A DNA stretch of 64,000 nt, taken from positions 416,245 to 480,244 of the forward strand of contig CAVVFZ010000011.1 of assembly GCA_963747555.1 (NCBI GenBank), given 5' to 3'. This DNA is from DUZB01 sp963747555. GTDB taxonomy: Bacteria > Desulfobacterota > DSM-4660 > Desulfatiglandales > Desulfatiglandaceae. Position 1 is the stretch's first letter. Each line of letters opens with the position of its first letter. This document shows, in pieces, positions 16,965 to 24,786 of the stretch. Under the pieces are notes generated by a model. That model did no database searches, had not been told where the DNA came from, and saw nothing but the letters and a program-made list of their open reading frames with translations. Made by a program: the position numbers and the translations under genes.

Positions 16965-17127
16965 TCTTTTTTGCTGCCGCATCTTGGATAAACCTCCACC
17001 GACCGTCGAGAGGCGCTTTTAGGCGGGTACAACCAAACCCCTTGAGTTTCATCCACTTGTCCGTACCAGCCTAAAGAGCCGGTGCTGCCGTAGGAATTAG
17101 ATGCGGCAGCAAAAAAGACCTCGTGAC
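16956..17127. mobile_element. 172-bp palindromic (MITE-like) element with 29-bp perfect inverted repeats
   Basis: The 29 bases at 16956-16984 recur as an exact reverse complement at 17099-17127. Inside, a second, imperfect 13-bp inverted pair (TTTAGGCGGGTAC against GTACCAGCCTAAA) is nested near the centre, so the single strand or a transcript could fold into a long hairpin. No transposase gene is inside. A MITE or a REP-derived non-autonomous element is the natural reading. The tips share GTCAC with the surrounding dispersed repeat, so it may instead be part of that repeat. It adjoins the nitroreductase remnant. Confidence 0.65.
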
Positions 17128-17273
17128 GGAATGCGTTTCCTGATTCTGCATTTCCCTACCAGGGAATTTGAATAAGATACAACGGAAATTTATATTTGGC
17201 ATTGGACACTATCCTATGAATTGTGTTACTTTTCAAGGAAGTGGTTTGAACAGTTGAATGGATAACGCAGGGC

Positions 17274-17513
17274 ATGACGAATCCCATGAAATCTCAAGGA
17301 ACCTTTGAAATTGATCTTTTTTCATCGGAAGTAGATAGCCTGGATCACCCTTTTGTAACCCAGTTCAGGGAGATCCTGGAGGATCTGGCCGATGAATACT
17401 GCTGCAGCCTTACCGCCTTTGAAATTGATAAAGGAACCGTCAGCTTTTCCTTTGACAACGAAGAAATTACAGCCGAAATTGTGAACATTCTTAGAAATGA
17501 CAACCGAAGTTGA
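17274..17513 (+). CDS. small protein of unknown function, translationally coupled to trmJ (79 aa)
   Basis: A 79-residue acidic soluble protein (FEIDLFSSEVDSLDHPFV, FEIDKGTVSFSFDNEEITAEI). Its last 17 bases overlap the trmJ start, which suggests translational coupling and supports it as a real gene. ATG 17274 and an internal ATG at 17286 are both possible, with only a weak AGGGC upstream. The alternating beta-strand text FEIDKGTVSFSFDN suggests a small alpha/beta fold. No family is recognised, and a role linked to tRNA modification is only a guess from position. Confidence 0.65.
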   Translation: MTNPMKSQGTFEIDLFSSEVDSLDHPFVTQFREILEDLADEYCCSLTAFEIDKGTVSFSFDNEEITAEIVNILRNDNRS

Positions 17514-18243
17514 TCTGAGGCGTATCGCCATTGTGCTGGTACGGCCGCAGATTCCGGAAAATATCGGGGCGGCGGCCCGGGCTATGAATAACATGGGCCT
17601 GAGCAGGCTGATCCTGGTTAAACCAAAAAACTGCGATCTCTCACGCATATGCAAAACCGCAACGGGTAGCTCCATAGATCTGATTGAAAAAATGCAGATC
17701 CATGAAGATCTGTCCGAAGCCCTGGCGCCTTTTCATCATGTGGTGGGAGCAACGGCCCGTGTCGGTTCCATGCGCCCGGCCATTATGCGGCCCAGATCGC
17801 TTGCCCAACTCCTCATTCCCATTTCGAAAAATAACGATGTGGCCATTCTGTTCGGCCCTGAAGACAGAGGATTGTCCAACGAAGATCTCTATCACTGCCA
17901 TACCCTTACCAGCATTCCCACCGCCGAGTTTTCTTCCCTCAATCTTGCGCACGCGGTGTTGATTTTATCCTACGAGATATTTCTGGCCTCCACAAAGGAA
18001 GCCGTGGAGGCGATGCCCCGCCTGGCAAACGGTTTTGAACTGGAAGGGATGTATGGACACCTTCAGGATGTTCTCTTGAAAATTGGATTCCTTAATCCCC
18101 AGAACCCTGAGCACTGGATCAGAAACATACGCCGCTTTCTGTCCCGATTTCCCCTTCGAGCAAGAGAGGTGAGGGTGGTAAGGGGAATCTGTCGGCAGAT
18201 TGACTGGTATACTTCACAGATGGAAGAACCCAAAAAGGACTGA
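17497..18243 (+). CDS. trmJ: tRNA (cytidine/uridine-32-2'-O)-methyltransferase TrmJ-like
   Basis: A 248-residue SPOUT methyltransferase. The trefoil-knot motifs are present: motif 1 RPQIPENIGAAARAMNNMG, motif 2 AILFGPEDRGLSNEDL and motif 3 IPTAEFSSLNLAHAVLILSYE. These together define the TrmH/TrmJ family, and the extended C-terminal helical part fits TrmJ. It would methylate the 2'-OH of nucleotide 32 in certain tRNAs using S-adenosylmethionine. The start overlaps the preceding small gene. It is convergent with the hydrolase gene. Assignment to TrmJ rather than another TrmH-type enzyme is likely but not certain. Confidence 0.88.
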   Translation: MTTEVDLRRIAIVLVRPQIPENIGAAARAMNNMGLSRLILVKPKNCDLSRICKTATGSSIDLIEKMQIHEDLSEALAPFHHVVGATARVGSMRPAIMRPRSLAQLLIPISKNNDVAILFGPEDRGLSNEDLYHCHTLTSIPTAEFSSLNLAHAVLILSYEIFLASTKEAVEAMPRLANGFELEGMYGHLQDVLLKIGFLNPQNPEHWIRNIRRFLSRFPLRAREVRVVRGICRQIDWYTSQMEEPKKD

Positions 18244-18273
18244 GAGGGGGGTGGTTAGGATAGCAGCCAGCGT

Positions 18274-18771
18274 TCAGCCAAGCAACGCCTTCCAGTTCAG
18301 GGTCTTAAAGGTTTCGTGAAGGGAGTGATCATCCTGGACGATGTTGAACGACAGATTTTGAAAGAGTTCTCTGGCAACAGACTCCACATCGGCAAGGGGA
18401 ATAACCTCATCTTTGTCTCCGTGATAGATTTGAATCGGTGTGGATATGGTCTTGATTGTGACGGGAGCATTTTTGATCACATGGATTGCGGGCGCCAGGA
18501 GGATCAGTTTTTTGACGAGAGAGGGGTTCTCCATGGCGAAAATGGCGGCCATGAGCCCCCCGAAGCTGGAGCCGACGATGGTGATTTCCGATTTTGCCGC
18601 CAGGATTTTACGCAACGCCTCCATGCGAGTCAGGAGATCGCCGGTAAAGGTGGGAACGATCATATCGGAAAAATGTTCCCTGAAAAAAGCAGCCTTCACA
18701 CCTTGGTTGCTGCTATCGAGTCCGTGAAGAAAGATTCTTGCCGGACCTTGTAATTCGTTATTCTGTTTCAT
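18274..18771 (-). CDS. alpha/beta hydrolase (YqiA/UPF0227-like esterase)
   Basis: A 165-residue small alpha/beta hydrolase. FLHGLDSSNQG forms the oxyanion region, GSSFGGLMAA is the nucleophile elbow with the serine, YHGDKDEVIPL supplies the aspartate and DDHSLHETF the histidine. A complete Ser-Asp-His triad in such a short chain is typical of the YqiA/Fes-like esterases and dienelactone-hydrolase relatives. ATG 18771 is chosen because GGAGGGG precedes it; an eight-codon longer start is possible. It is the last gene of greA-FKBP-hydrolase, 14 bases behind the FKBP gene. Confidence 0.82.
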   Translation of the reverse strand: MKQNNELQGPARIFLHGLDSSNQGVKAAFFREHFSDMIVPTFTGDLLTRMEALRKILAAKSEITIVGSSFGGLMAAIFAMENPSLVKKLILLAPAIHVIKNAPVTIKTISTPIQIYHGDKDEVIPLADVESVARELFQNLSFNIVQDDHSLHETFKTLNWKALLG

Positions 18772-18785
18772 TCGGCCCCTCCGTA

Positions 18786-19274
18786 TCATCCACACCCGAT
18801 ATCCCGCTTGGCCTGCATTTCATAGGCCGCCTTGACTTCTTCCGTGGTTGATTTTCTCACAGAGAGCACTTCCCCATCAATGGTAACCGATATCCCGGCC
18901 ATGGGCTTATTGAAATCTACCAGCACGGTATCCGGCCTTATTTCCAGAATCTTGAACGATACCAGGGAGCCCATTTTCATTTGCCTGTAAAACTTGCCTT
19001 CTTTTATCCGCTGTTTGATCAACCCCTTTTTCGGGATTTCTCTAATGAGCGACGGATCATGTTCCCCATAGACTTCCGATGGCGGCAGATGTAAAGAGAA
19101 TTTGTCACCGGTCTGTGCCCCCTCCAGTGCCTTTTCGAGAGTTGGCGCCTGTGTTTGAACACCGAAAATGAAAGAAAGTTCTTCTGGCGGGCGTTCCTGA
19201 AGCTCCCCATCCGGCATCCTGGTCTGCATGGTGAACTTGATGGTTACGGTGCTGTCCTGTTCGATTCTTTCCAT
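18786..19274 (-). CDS. FKBP-type peptidyl-prolyl isomerase, SlyD-like
   Basis: About 162 residues with SlyD/FKBP architecture. The opening strand TVTIKFTMQTRMPDGEL is followed by LEKALEGAQTGDKFSLHLPPSEVYGEHD, the characteristic FKBP loop leading into the insert-in-flap chaperone domain, then a final FNKPMAGISVTIDGEVLSV. It would accelerate proline isomerisation and assist folding in the cytoplasm. A short CG-ending tail is present, but not the long histidine-rich metal-binding tail of E. coli SlyD. The start at 19274 is preferred over 19283 because GAGGGTG lies just upstream. It follows greA closely. Confidence 0.88.
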   Translation of the reverse strand: MERIEQDSTVTIKFTMQTRMPDGELQERPPEELSFIFGVQTQAPTLEKALEGAQTGDKFSLHLPPSEVYGEHDPSLIREIPKKGLIKQRIKEGKFYRQMKMGSLVSFKILEIRPDTVLVDFNKPMAGISVTIDGEVLSVRKSTTEEVKAAYEMQAKRDIGCG

Positions 19275-19285
19275 GTGTATCACCC

Positions 19286-19753
19286 TCAGCTGATTTCTAG
19301 AATTTCAAACTCCTGAATGCCCCCTGGAGTTTTGATTTTAACCTCATCACCGATTTCCTGACCAATCAGTCCCTGACCAAGAGGGGATTTGACGGAGATC
19401 TTTCCATTCTCCGGTGAGGATTCGTAGGGACCCACGAGTTGATAGGTGATTTCCTCCTCAGTGTTCAGATCATATAACAGAACCGTCCTGCCAAAGACGA
19501 TCCTGTCCGTAGGGCCCGTTTCCACATCGATGACTTCCGCAAAGCCTATGGCTGTTTTCAACTCATTAATTTTGCCTTCGAGAAAAGACTGTCTTTCTTT
19601 TGCTGCGTGATATTCGGCGTTTTCGCTCAAATCACCATGGCTTCGCGCCTCTGCTATGGCCTGTATATTTTCCGGTCTTTCCACTCTTTGAAGTTGGATC
19701 AGTTGTTTTTTAAGATTCTCAAGTCCTTCTCTGGTTATGGGCATTTTTTTCAT
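19286..19753 (-). CDS. greA: transcription elongation factor GreA
   Basis: A 155-residue cleavage factor that rescues backtracked RNA polymerase. It has the N-terminal coiled coil beginning MPITREGLENLKKQL, the tip motif GDLSENAEYHAAKERQSF with the acidic residues that position magnesium in the polymerase channel, and the C-terminal FKBP-like domain with VKSPLGQGLIGQEIGDEV. ATG 19753 is taken because GGAGAG precedes it; ten further codons upstream are not needed. It is the first gene of a three-gene minus-strand operon. Confidence 0.95.
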   Translation of the reverse strand: MKKMPITREGLENLKKQLIQLQRVERPENIQAIAEARSHGDLSENAEYHAAKERQSFLEGKINELKTAIGFAEVIDVETGPTDRIVFGRTVLLYDLNTEEEITYQLVGPYESSPENGKISVKSPLGQGLIGQEIGDEVKIKTPGGIQEFEILEIS

Positions 19754-19829
19754 ACGTTCTACTCTCCACGATTGTAAGGTCAAGGCGGAGCAGTTTCCAC
19801 CTCTTGCATAGTAAAAAAGACAGGCAACG

Positions 19830-22205
19830 CTATGTGCCGAGTCCCAACAGAATTCCGGTCTGTCTGATGATTAAGGCAGCCAGATAAGCGATCGTCAGAT
19901 TAAAAAGAATGGAGAACCCCGCCCACCTGATGGAACTTTCTTTCCGGATACTTGCGACGGTGGCAATGCATGGAACATACAGCATGGTAAAGACGATCAG
20001 CGTAAAGGCCTGCAGGGGATTCCACCCGGGAGAGCTTCTGAGCTTTTCGGAAAGAGACCCTGTTTCTTCCGGATCCACCTCCCCCAGGGAATAGGCTGTA
20101 CCCAGGGTAGAGACGACTACCTCTTTTGCTGCAAAACCGGCAACGAGAGCAATGTTGGTTCGATATCCGAAACCCAGTGGTCTGGTAATCCACTCCAGCT
20201 TCATTCCGATCCATCCGGCAATCGTTCGCTTCAAGCCCGCCTGATGTCGCTGCAGATCGATCGCTCTTAACCCTTGTCTGAGATTCAGATACAGCTTCCC
20301 TGCCTTTATATATTTTGAAGCGGTTTTGTCAAGATTTGATTCATCCATATTTTTTAAATGGATCGCTGCGTACGCTGTTTCGATCAGATGTTCAGAAATA
20401 TCGGTGATGGCCTGGGGGCCTGCAGATCCATTTAGCAGAGCGGTAAATAGACGGTTCAGGCCATCCAAGTCTTGCCGGTTGTTCACCAAGCCATGGATAT
20501 CCGGAGAAACGAGAAAGGCATTTATCAGCTCCTCCTTGCGATTTTCGAAGGCCTTCGTTTGTTTCTGGGAGAGCCCCGGGAAGGTCATCATCGCCCAAAG
20601 AATAACGGAAAAAGCCAGAATTACCGTGCCTGCTTTCTTGATGTAGTGCCAGGTCCTCTCCCAGGAATGGATCAGAAGCCCTTTGATCGTGGGTGCCCTG
20701 TAGGGGGGAAGTTCCATGACGAACGGTGTCTTTGGACCTTTTAAAACGGTGGATCGGAGAATCTTGGCCGCAAACAGGGCAAAAGCCCAGGAAAGAAGCG
20801 TCAGAAAAAACATGATCCGTGCCTTGTCTTTTGAAAAGAAGGCCGTGATAAGCATGGCATAGACCGGGAGTTTGGCGCCGCAGTTCATAAATGGAACGAC
20901 AAGCAGGGTTGCAATCCTTTCCTTTGGATCTTTGAGGACTCTGGTTGCTAGCACGCCTGGTACAGCGCACCCACCGGATATTCCGCCACTTATGACCATA
21001 GCCATGACCGAGTTGCCATGGAGTCCGAACCATCGCAGAATTCTGTCAAGCATATAGGCAACCCTTGCCATATATCCTGAATCTTCCATGATGGCAATGG
21101 TGAAAAACATGAACAGAATCAGAGGAACAAAACCGAGAACGCCGCCCACTCCGTCGATAATACCTGAAATAAGCAGAGAGCGAATGATTCCTTCCGGCAC
21201 AATGAAAACCACTACGCCCCGGAGAAAATCGAAGAATTTTTCAAACCAGAGGATGGGGATCTCGCTCGCCCAAAAAGTAAAAGAATAGACCCCGTATAAT
21301 ATAAGAATCATGCACAGGGGGCCGACGATACGATTGGTGAGAACCCTGTCGATTTTGTCCGAGGCATTGAGGCGAAACTCAATCTGTCTCTTAAGAACTC
21401 TCTTGCTGATCCCCGCGATGTAACCATATCTGTGATCCGCGATGATCGACTCCGGGTCCTCCTCAAGGGTGGCCATGATATGCTTGGCGATATGTTCACA
21501 GATTTCTTTTATTACGGGTCCACATGCAGGGTCCTTTTCCAACAATCCCAAAATTTGCCGGTCGCCTTCAAGACATTTGAGCGCTCTCCACCTGGCCGGA
21601 TATTTTTTGTCGAAGATATGGGATTTTTCGATGATCAGAGAGATATCGTCGAGGGCACGGTCGATATCTATGCCGTAAGAAATCGCGGGGGCTTTCCACT
21701 CGGGCTTTTGTTCAAACGTCTCTACAACCGCATCCAGAAGTTCCTTTATCCCCTTCCCGGATCTTGCCACCATGGGAACTACCGGAGCGCCAAAATCCGT
21801 GGAGAGGCGCTCATAGTCAATTTTCATTCCCCTGGATTCCGCCATGTCAACCATGTTCAGGGCCAGAATCAGCGGCACGCCTAGTTCTTTGAATTGCGTG
21901 GCTAAGTAGAAATGGCGGTCCATGTTGGAGGCGTCTATGATATCCACCACCAGGTCCGGACGTTCATTGATAACAAAGTCCCTCGCCACGATTTCTTCCA
22001 GGGAGTAGGCAGTCAGTGAATAGGTCCCGGGCAGGTCGACGACCTCTATTTCATACCCCTTGTGGGTTACAATTCCATATTTTTTTTCTACGGTCACGCC
22101 GGGGTAATTCGCAATATGCTGTCTTGCCCCGGTAATGGCGTTAAAAGCGGTTGTTTTCCCGGCATTGGGATTTCCCGAAAGGGCAATGGTGATCTTCTGT
22201 TTCAT
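19830..22205 (-). CDS. feoB: ferrous iron transport protein B
   Basis: A 791-residue inner-membrane Fe(II) transporter. The N-terminal G domain has G1 GNPNAGKTTAFNAITG, switch/G2 in ANYPGVTVEKK, G3 VDLPGTYSLTAYS and G4 NMVDMAE. A helical GDI domain follows, then the membrane region from about residue 285 with the two Gate motifs (ISGGCAVPGVLATR and GFAAKEVVVSTLGT). Length is normal. Its ATG overlaps the feoA stop by four bases. The operon order is IMPase-like, feoA, feoB. A Fur or FNR site was not identifiable by eye. Confidence 0.96.
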   Translation of the reverse strand: MKQKITIALSGNPNAGKTTAFNAITGARQHIANYPGVTVEKKYGIVTHKGYEIEVVDLPGTYSLTAYSLEEIVARDFVINERPDLVVDIIDASNMDRHFYLATQFKELGVPLILALNMVDMAESRGMKIDYERLSTDFGAPVVPMVARSGKGIKELLDAVVETFEQKPEWKAPAISYGIDIDRALDDISLIIEKSHIFDKKYPARWRALKCLEGDRQILGLLEKDPACGPVIKEICEHIAKHIMATLEEDPESIIADHRYGYIAGISKRVLKRQIEFRLNASDKIDRVLTNRIVGPLCMILILYGVYSFTFWASEIPILWFEKFFDFLRGVVVFIVPEGIIRSLLISGIIDGVGGVLGFVPLILFMFFTIAIMEDSGYMARVAYMLDRILRWFGLHGNSVMAMVISGGISGGCAVPGVLATRVLKDPKERIATLLVVPFMNCGAKLPVYAMLITAFFSKDKARIMFFLTLLSWAFALFAAKILRSTVLKGPKTPFVMELPPYRAPTIKGLLIHSWERTWHYIKKAGTVILAFSVILWAMMTFPGLSQKQTKAFENRKEELINAFLVSPDIHGLVNNRQDLDGLNRLFTALLNGSAGPQAITDISEHLIETAYAAIHLKNMDESNLDKTASKYIKAGKLYLNLRQGLRAIDLQRHQAGLKRTIAGWIGMKLEWITRPLGFGYRTNIALVAGFAAKEVVVSTLGTAYSLGEVDPEETGSLSEKLRSSPGWNPLQAFTLIVFTMLYVPCIATVASIRKESSIRWAGFSILFNLTIAYLAALIIRQTGILLGLGT

Positions 22206-22462
22206 AAACGAGGGTCATTATCCGGCAGATCCACTTCAACAAAAATGGAATCCGCCTCATTGTTCCTAAGGGTCAGGACAAAATCTCTTACCTTGATGGC
22301 CACCGGGTCTTTGAGGGGAGCTCTCCCCTGAATCTGTATCGGCGTTCCCGGAAAGAGCCCCATCTCACGCATTCTTCGACCCATTTCCCCCGTGGCGGAA
22401 ATTTTTTTAATGACGCCTTCTTCATGCTTCAGCATGTGGCGCATTTTGATGTCTTTCTTCAT
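22202..22462 (-). CDS. feoA: ferrous iron transport protein A
   Basis: An 86-residue SH3-like accessory protein of FeoB, with GEMGRRMREMGLFPGTPIQI and LKDPVAIKVRDFVLTLR, the typical FeoA core. ATG 22462 is chosen because it forms an ATGA overlap with the stop of the upstream phosphatase-like gene; the longer frame would need a TTG start. It overlaps feoB in the same way, so all three genes are translationally coupled. Confidence 0.93.
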   Translation of the reverse strand: MKKDIKMRHMLKHEEGVIKKISATGEMGRRMREMGLFPGTPIQIQGRAPLKDPVAIKVRDFVLTLRNNEADSIFVEVDLPDNDPRL

Positions 22463-23265
22463 AGTGTAGCTGGTTTCAGGCAATCTTGAATGTTTTGAAG
22501 ATTATCGGGATTGACGGCTAAGAGGGTCTCCCCGATTTTGCTTCCGTCAAGATACTCGTTTAAAAAGAACTCACTGCCGTCCATCCGGTATAGCTTTATT
22601 TCGGCCGCCTCGGTGATGACCCTGGTTGCGGCAAGATTCTGATATGTCTCTCCAGCGAGGACCGCGGCTTCGGCACGCCCTGCGGCCACATAGCAGATAT
22701 GGGCTGCAGTGCAGCCAAGACTGCGCACCTTCCCTGGAAAATTGCAGGAGTAATGGTTGTGAAATCTTGCATAGGTTAACAGGACGCTCTCGTCATTGAT
22801 TTCCGCAGAATGACCGGTCTTAATTTTCTTCTCTCCCCAGAAGGCTTCCTGTCCCGCCCGGGCATGAAAGATGTCGCCTGTGACAGGCATGAAAAACGCC
22901 CCGAAAACAGGCCAGAAATTTTCCAGAAGCGCGAGGGACATCCCCCAGACCGGAATGCCGGCCTGGAAATTGGCAACCCCGTCGAGGGCATCAAAAACCC
23001 ACAAGTAACGCTTGTTTTCGTGGGTATACTCCAGGTTTTCATGGTTGTTGAGAAATATCTGGTGTTCGGGAAATTGTGCATTGAGTCTGTTTTGAAAAAA
23101 TTCAGACAATCGCAATTCCACTTCGGTCACCAATTCCTCATCAAATTTCAAATCCGGGTTGCCTTTCCCGTAGTAGGGAAGAGCCTCCTGCCCGGCGCTC
23201 CTGATTGCTTCTATTGCAAAAGCAGCCAGATCGTCAAAAGCCTTTTCTTCCGATATCCCCATCAT
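22459..23265 (-). CDS. inositol monophosphatase-family protein with altered metal-site motifs
   Basis: A 268-residue protein of the IMPase/FBPase fold. The central motif WVFDALDGVANF (D92, D95) matches the WVIDPLDGTxNF signature. Other ligand positions differ: where the family has G-E-E there is NNHENL, and where it has W-D-x-A-A-G there is YQNLAATRVITEAAE. Reduced or different metal chemistry is therefore likely, and it may hydrolyse another sugar phosphate or be non-catalytic. The coupling to feoA and feoB by an ATGA overlap is unusual. It starts at ATG 23265 or 23262, with a promoter-like pair about 80 bases upstream. Confidence 0.82.
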   Translation of the reverse strand: MMGISEEKAFDDLAAFAIEAIRSAGQEALPYYGKGNPDLKFDEELVTEVELRLSEFFQNRLNAQFPEHQIFLNNHENLEYTHENKRYLWVFDALDGVANFQAGIPVWGMSLALLENFWPVFGAFFMPVTGDIFHARAGQEAFWGEKKIKTGHSAEINDESVLLTYARFHNHYSCNFPGKVRSLGCTAAHICYVAAGRAEAAVLAGETYQNLAATRVITEAAEIKLYRMDGSEFFLNEYLDGSKIGETLLAVNPDNLQNIQDCLKPATL

Positions 23266-23342
23266 TCCCCCTCATGAGAGCCATTGAATTGGAAACTCCA
23301 AACATCGTCATTTTTCTGCAGAACTCACCCAGAAACATCTCC

Positions 23343-23371
23343 AATGTAGTACGTCAAGGCAGATGAGTCAA
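23343..23371 (-). promoter_or_regulatory. sigma-70-like promoter for the IMPase-like/feoAB operon
   Basis: On the minus strand, TTGACT (23366-23371) and TACATT (23343-23348) are separated by 17 bases. The predicted transcript would have a leader of about 70 bases before ATG 23265. No iron-responsive operator was recognised over it. Confidence 0.45.
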
Positions 23372-23442
23372 GTGGTCAGAAGAACAATCTATTTTGCCGG
23401 TAGAAAGAAGGAAGGGGCTGTTTTCATACGGCAAATTTCCAG

Positions 23443-23464
23443 GCCGGAGCGCAGATGCTCCGGC
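23443..23464 (-). terminator. hairpin downstream of the HU gene
   Basis: A perfect 8-bp stem (GCCGGAGC/GCTCCGGC) with a 6-base loop lies about 120 bases beyond the HU stop. The T-rich tract after it on the minus strand is poor (AAATTTG), so termination is plausible but not certain. The remainder of 23266-23586 holds the feo operon promoter and no other recognisable feature. Confidence 0.4.
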
Positions 23465-23586
23465 TGGAAAAGTGGGTAGCGGGATGATTTAACCAGAACA
23501 GAAATTGCAGGAAGAACACGCAAAGAAGGGGAGGAGCACCGTTTACCTGCTTGACGGCGTAGGCAGGCTCAGGCCTCTTAAAACAT

Positions 23587-23862
23587 TTATTTCGCCACAC
23601 TCTTTTTCAGTCCGGCGCCGGCCGAAAACTTTACGCCCCTGGACGCTTGGATCTTTATTTTTTCTCCAGTGCTTGGATTCCTGCCTTCACGGGCGGCACG
23701 ATCAACAACTTTGAAGCTCCCAAAGCCGGTGATGGCTGTAGAATCGCCCTTTGCCAACGAAGAAGTAATCCCTTCAAACACTGCATTAACCGCATCATTG
23801 GCCGCCTTTTTGGTGATGTCGGCTTTTTCCGCAACAAATGCCACTAATTCTTCTCTTTTCAT
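23587..23862 (-). CDS. hup: DNA-binding protein HU
   Basis: A 91-residue histone-like nucleoid protein. It starts MKREELVAFVAEKADITKK and has the DNA-arm region GFGSFKVVDRAAREGRNPST and the conserved proline within RNPSTGEKIKI. The tail GVKFSAGAGLKKSVAK is typical. It dimerises and bends DNA without sequence specificity. ATG 23862 is preferred because GAGGAGGAG lies directly upstream; the five extra residues of the longer frame overlap that site. It is monocistronic. Confidence 0.95.
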   Translation of the reverse strand: MKREELVAFVAEKADITKKAANDAVNAVFEGITSSLAKGDSTAITGFGSFKVVDRAAREGRNPSTGEKIKIQASRGVKFSAGAGLKKSVAK

Positions 23863-23931
23863 CTTTCTCCTCCTCACATAATAGGGTTAATAATACGGAT
23901 GTCCTTGTGGAGCGTTCTACCTTTGGCGAAT

Positions 23932-23960
23932 GAAATAGCCTTGAAAAGATTAAACGTCAA
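23932..23960 (-). promoter_or_regulatory. sigma-70-like promoter for the HU gene
   Basis: TTGACG (23955-23960) and TATTTC (23932-23937) on the minus strand are separated by 17 bases, about 70 bases upstream of the HU ATG. The -10 element is weak. Confidence 0.4.
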
Positions 23961-24065
23961 GGAAAAATTGGTTTCTTCCACCCACTTTTTTCCGAAATGG
24001 GCGCTTTTTCCCAATAAAAAGCCGCATCCTGAAAGATCTTTTTGGAAGCTACAACGATCAGGAGT

Positions 24066-24599
24066 TCACATGGCCTCAGCCGCAATGGCAAATACCAGCT
24101 CCTCTATTATTTTGTCGCCATTCCGGGTGACAACAAGGGAAATGCCGTTTTCCCCTCCGGGCATGGGCCCGGGAAATATCCCCGGTCTGCCATCCCGCAA
24201 TGTGTCATCCTGGACAGGGACGAAGGCTACCAATTTCACCGGGAAAATCATTTTCTCGAAACGCCCGTTTCCGGGAATGACATCCGGTGGAATGTTGCCC
24301 TTGATGGTACGCGGGTCAATGCCCCTGAACCAGAAAAGCCCGTTTGGCTTCCCATTGAGCAGGTATCTCGTCTGGTTCCAGTCGATTTGCAAGGGCTTAT
24401 CGGTTCTATTTTCGAGAACCAGCCGAAAGGCAACAAAGGTTTTATTGTCTTTCTTTACCGGTTCCAACATCGCTTTGAAGTGGCTGTTTTCCACTTCCAG
24501 AGATTTCGGATTGCTCACCCACTCCTTTGTTGCCGTTGTGGCACAGCCTGTCAAGATGGAAGTGAGAAAGATCAGACCAAGGCATAAGAATCTTTTCAT
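24066..24599 (-). CDS. putative lipoprotein of unknown function (177 aa)
   Basis: A signal peptide MKRFLCLGLIFLTSILTGC ends in a lipobox (L-T-G-C), so the mature protein would be lipid-anchored at its cysteine. The body has beta-rich text FVAFRLVLENRTDKPLQIDW and KMIFPVKLVAFVPVQDD, similar in style to the immunoglobulin-like fold of YcfL-type lipoproteins, without a clear family. A proline/glycine-rich loop (GRPGIFPGPMPGG) precedes the last strand. ATG 24599 is chosen for its GGAGGA site and signal peptide; the longer frame is discarded. It is a single gene downstream of a strong terminator. Confidence 0.75.
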   Translation of the reverse strand: MKRFLCLGLIFLTSILTGCATTATKEWVSNPKSLEVENSHFKAMLEPVKKDNKTFVAFRLVLENRTDKPLQIDWNQTRYLLNGKPNGLFWFRGIDPRTIKGNIPPDVIPGNGRFEKMIFPVKLVAFVPVQDDTLRDGRPGIFPGPMPGGENGISLVVTRNGDKIIEELVFAIAAEAM

Positions 24600-24714
24600 G
24601 GACGTTTCCTCCGCAACATGAACAGTGATCGGGTGTATGAAGCGTCTCATACCTGCTGACGCGATTTCCCCTCTGCTCCTTTTCCTAACAGATTCCGAGA
24701 GGCATTGAAAGAAA

Positions 24715-24755
24715 AGAGCGCATCCCTGAAAAAAAATATTTCAGGGCTGCGCTCT
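24715..24755 (-). terminator. rho-independent terminator after metF
   Basis: A 17-bp stem with one mismatch (AGAGCGCA.CCCTGAAA paired with TTTCAGGG.TGCGCTCT) is followed on the minus strand by TTTTCTTT. It sits just after the metF stop at 24787 and ends the hdrA-mvhD-metV-metF transcript. Confidence 0.8.
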
Positions 24756-24786
24756 ACAGACCATATGAATCCCGGTGAATGTCAGA

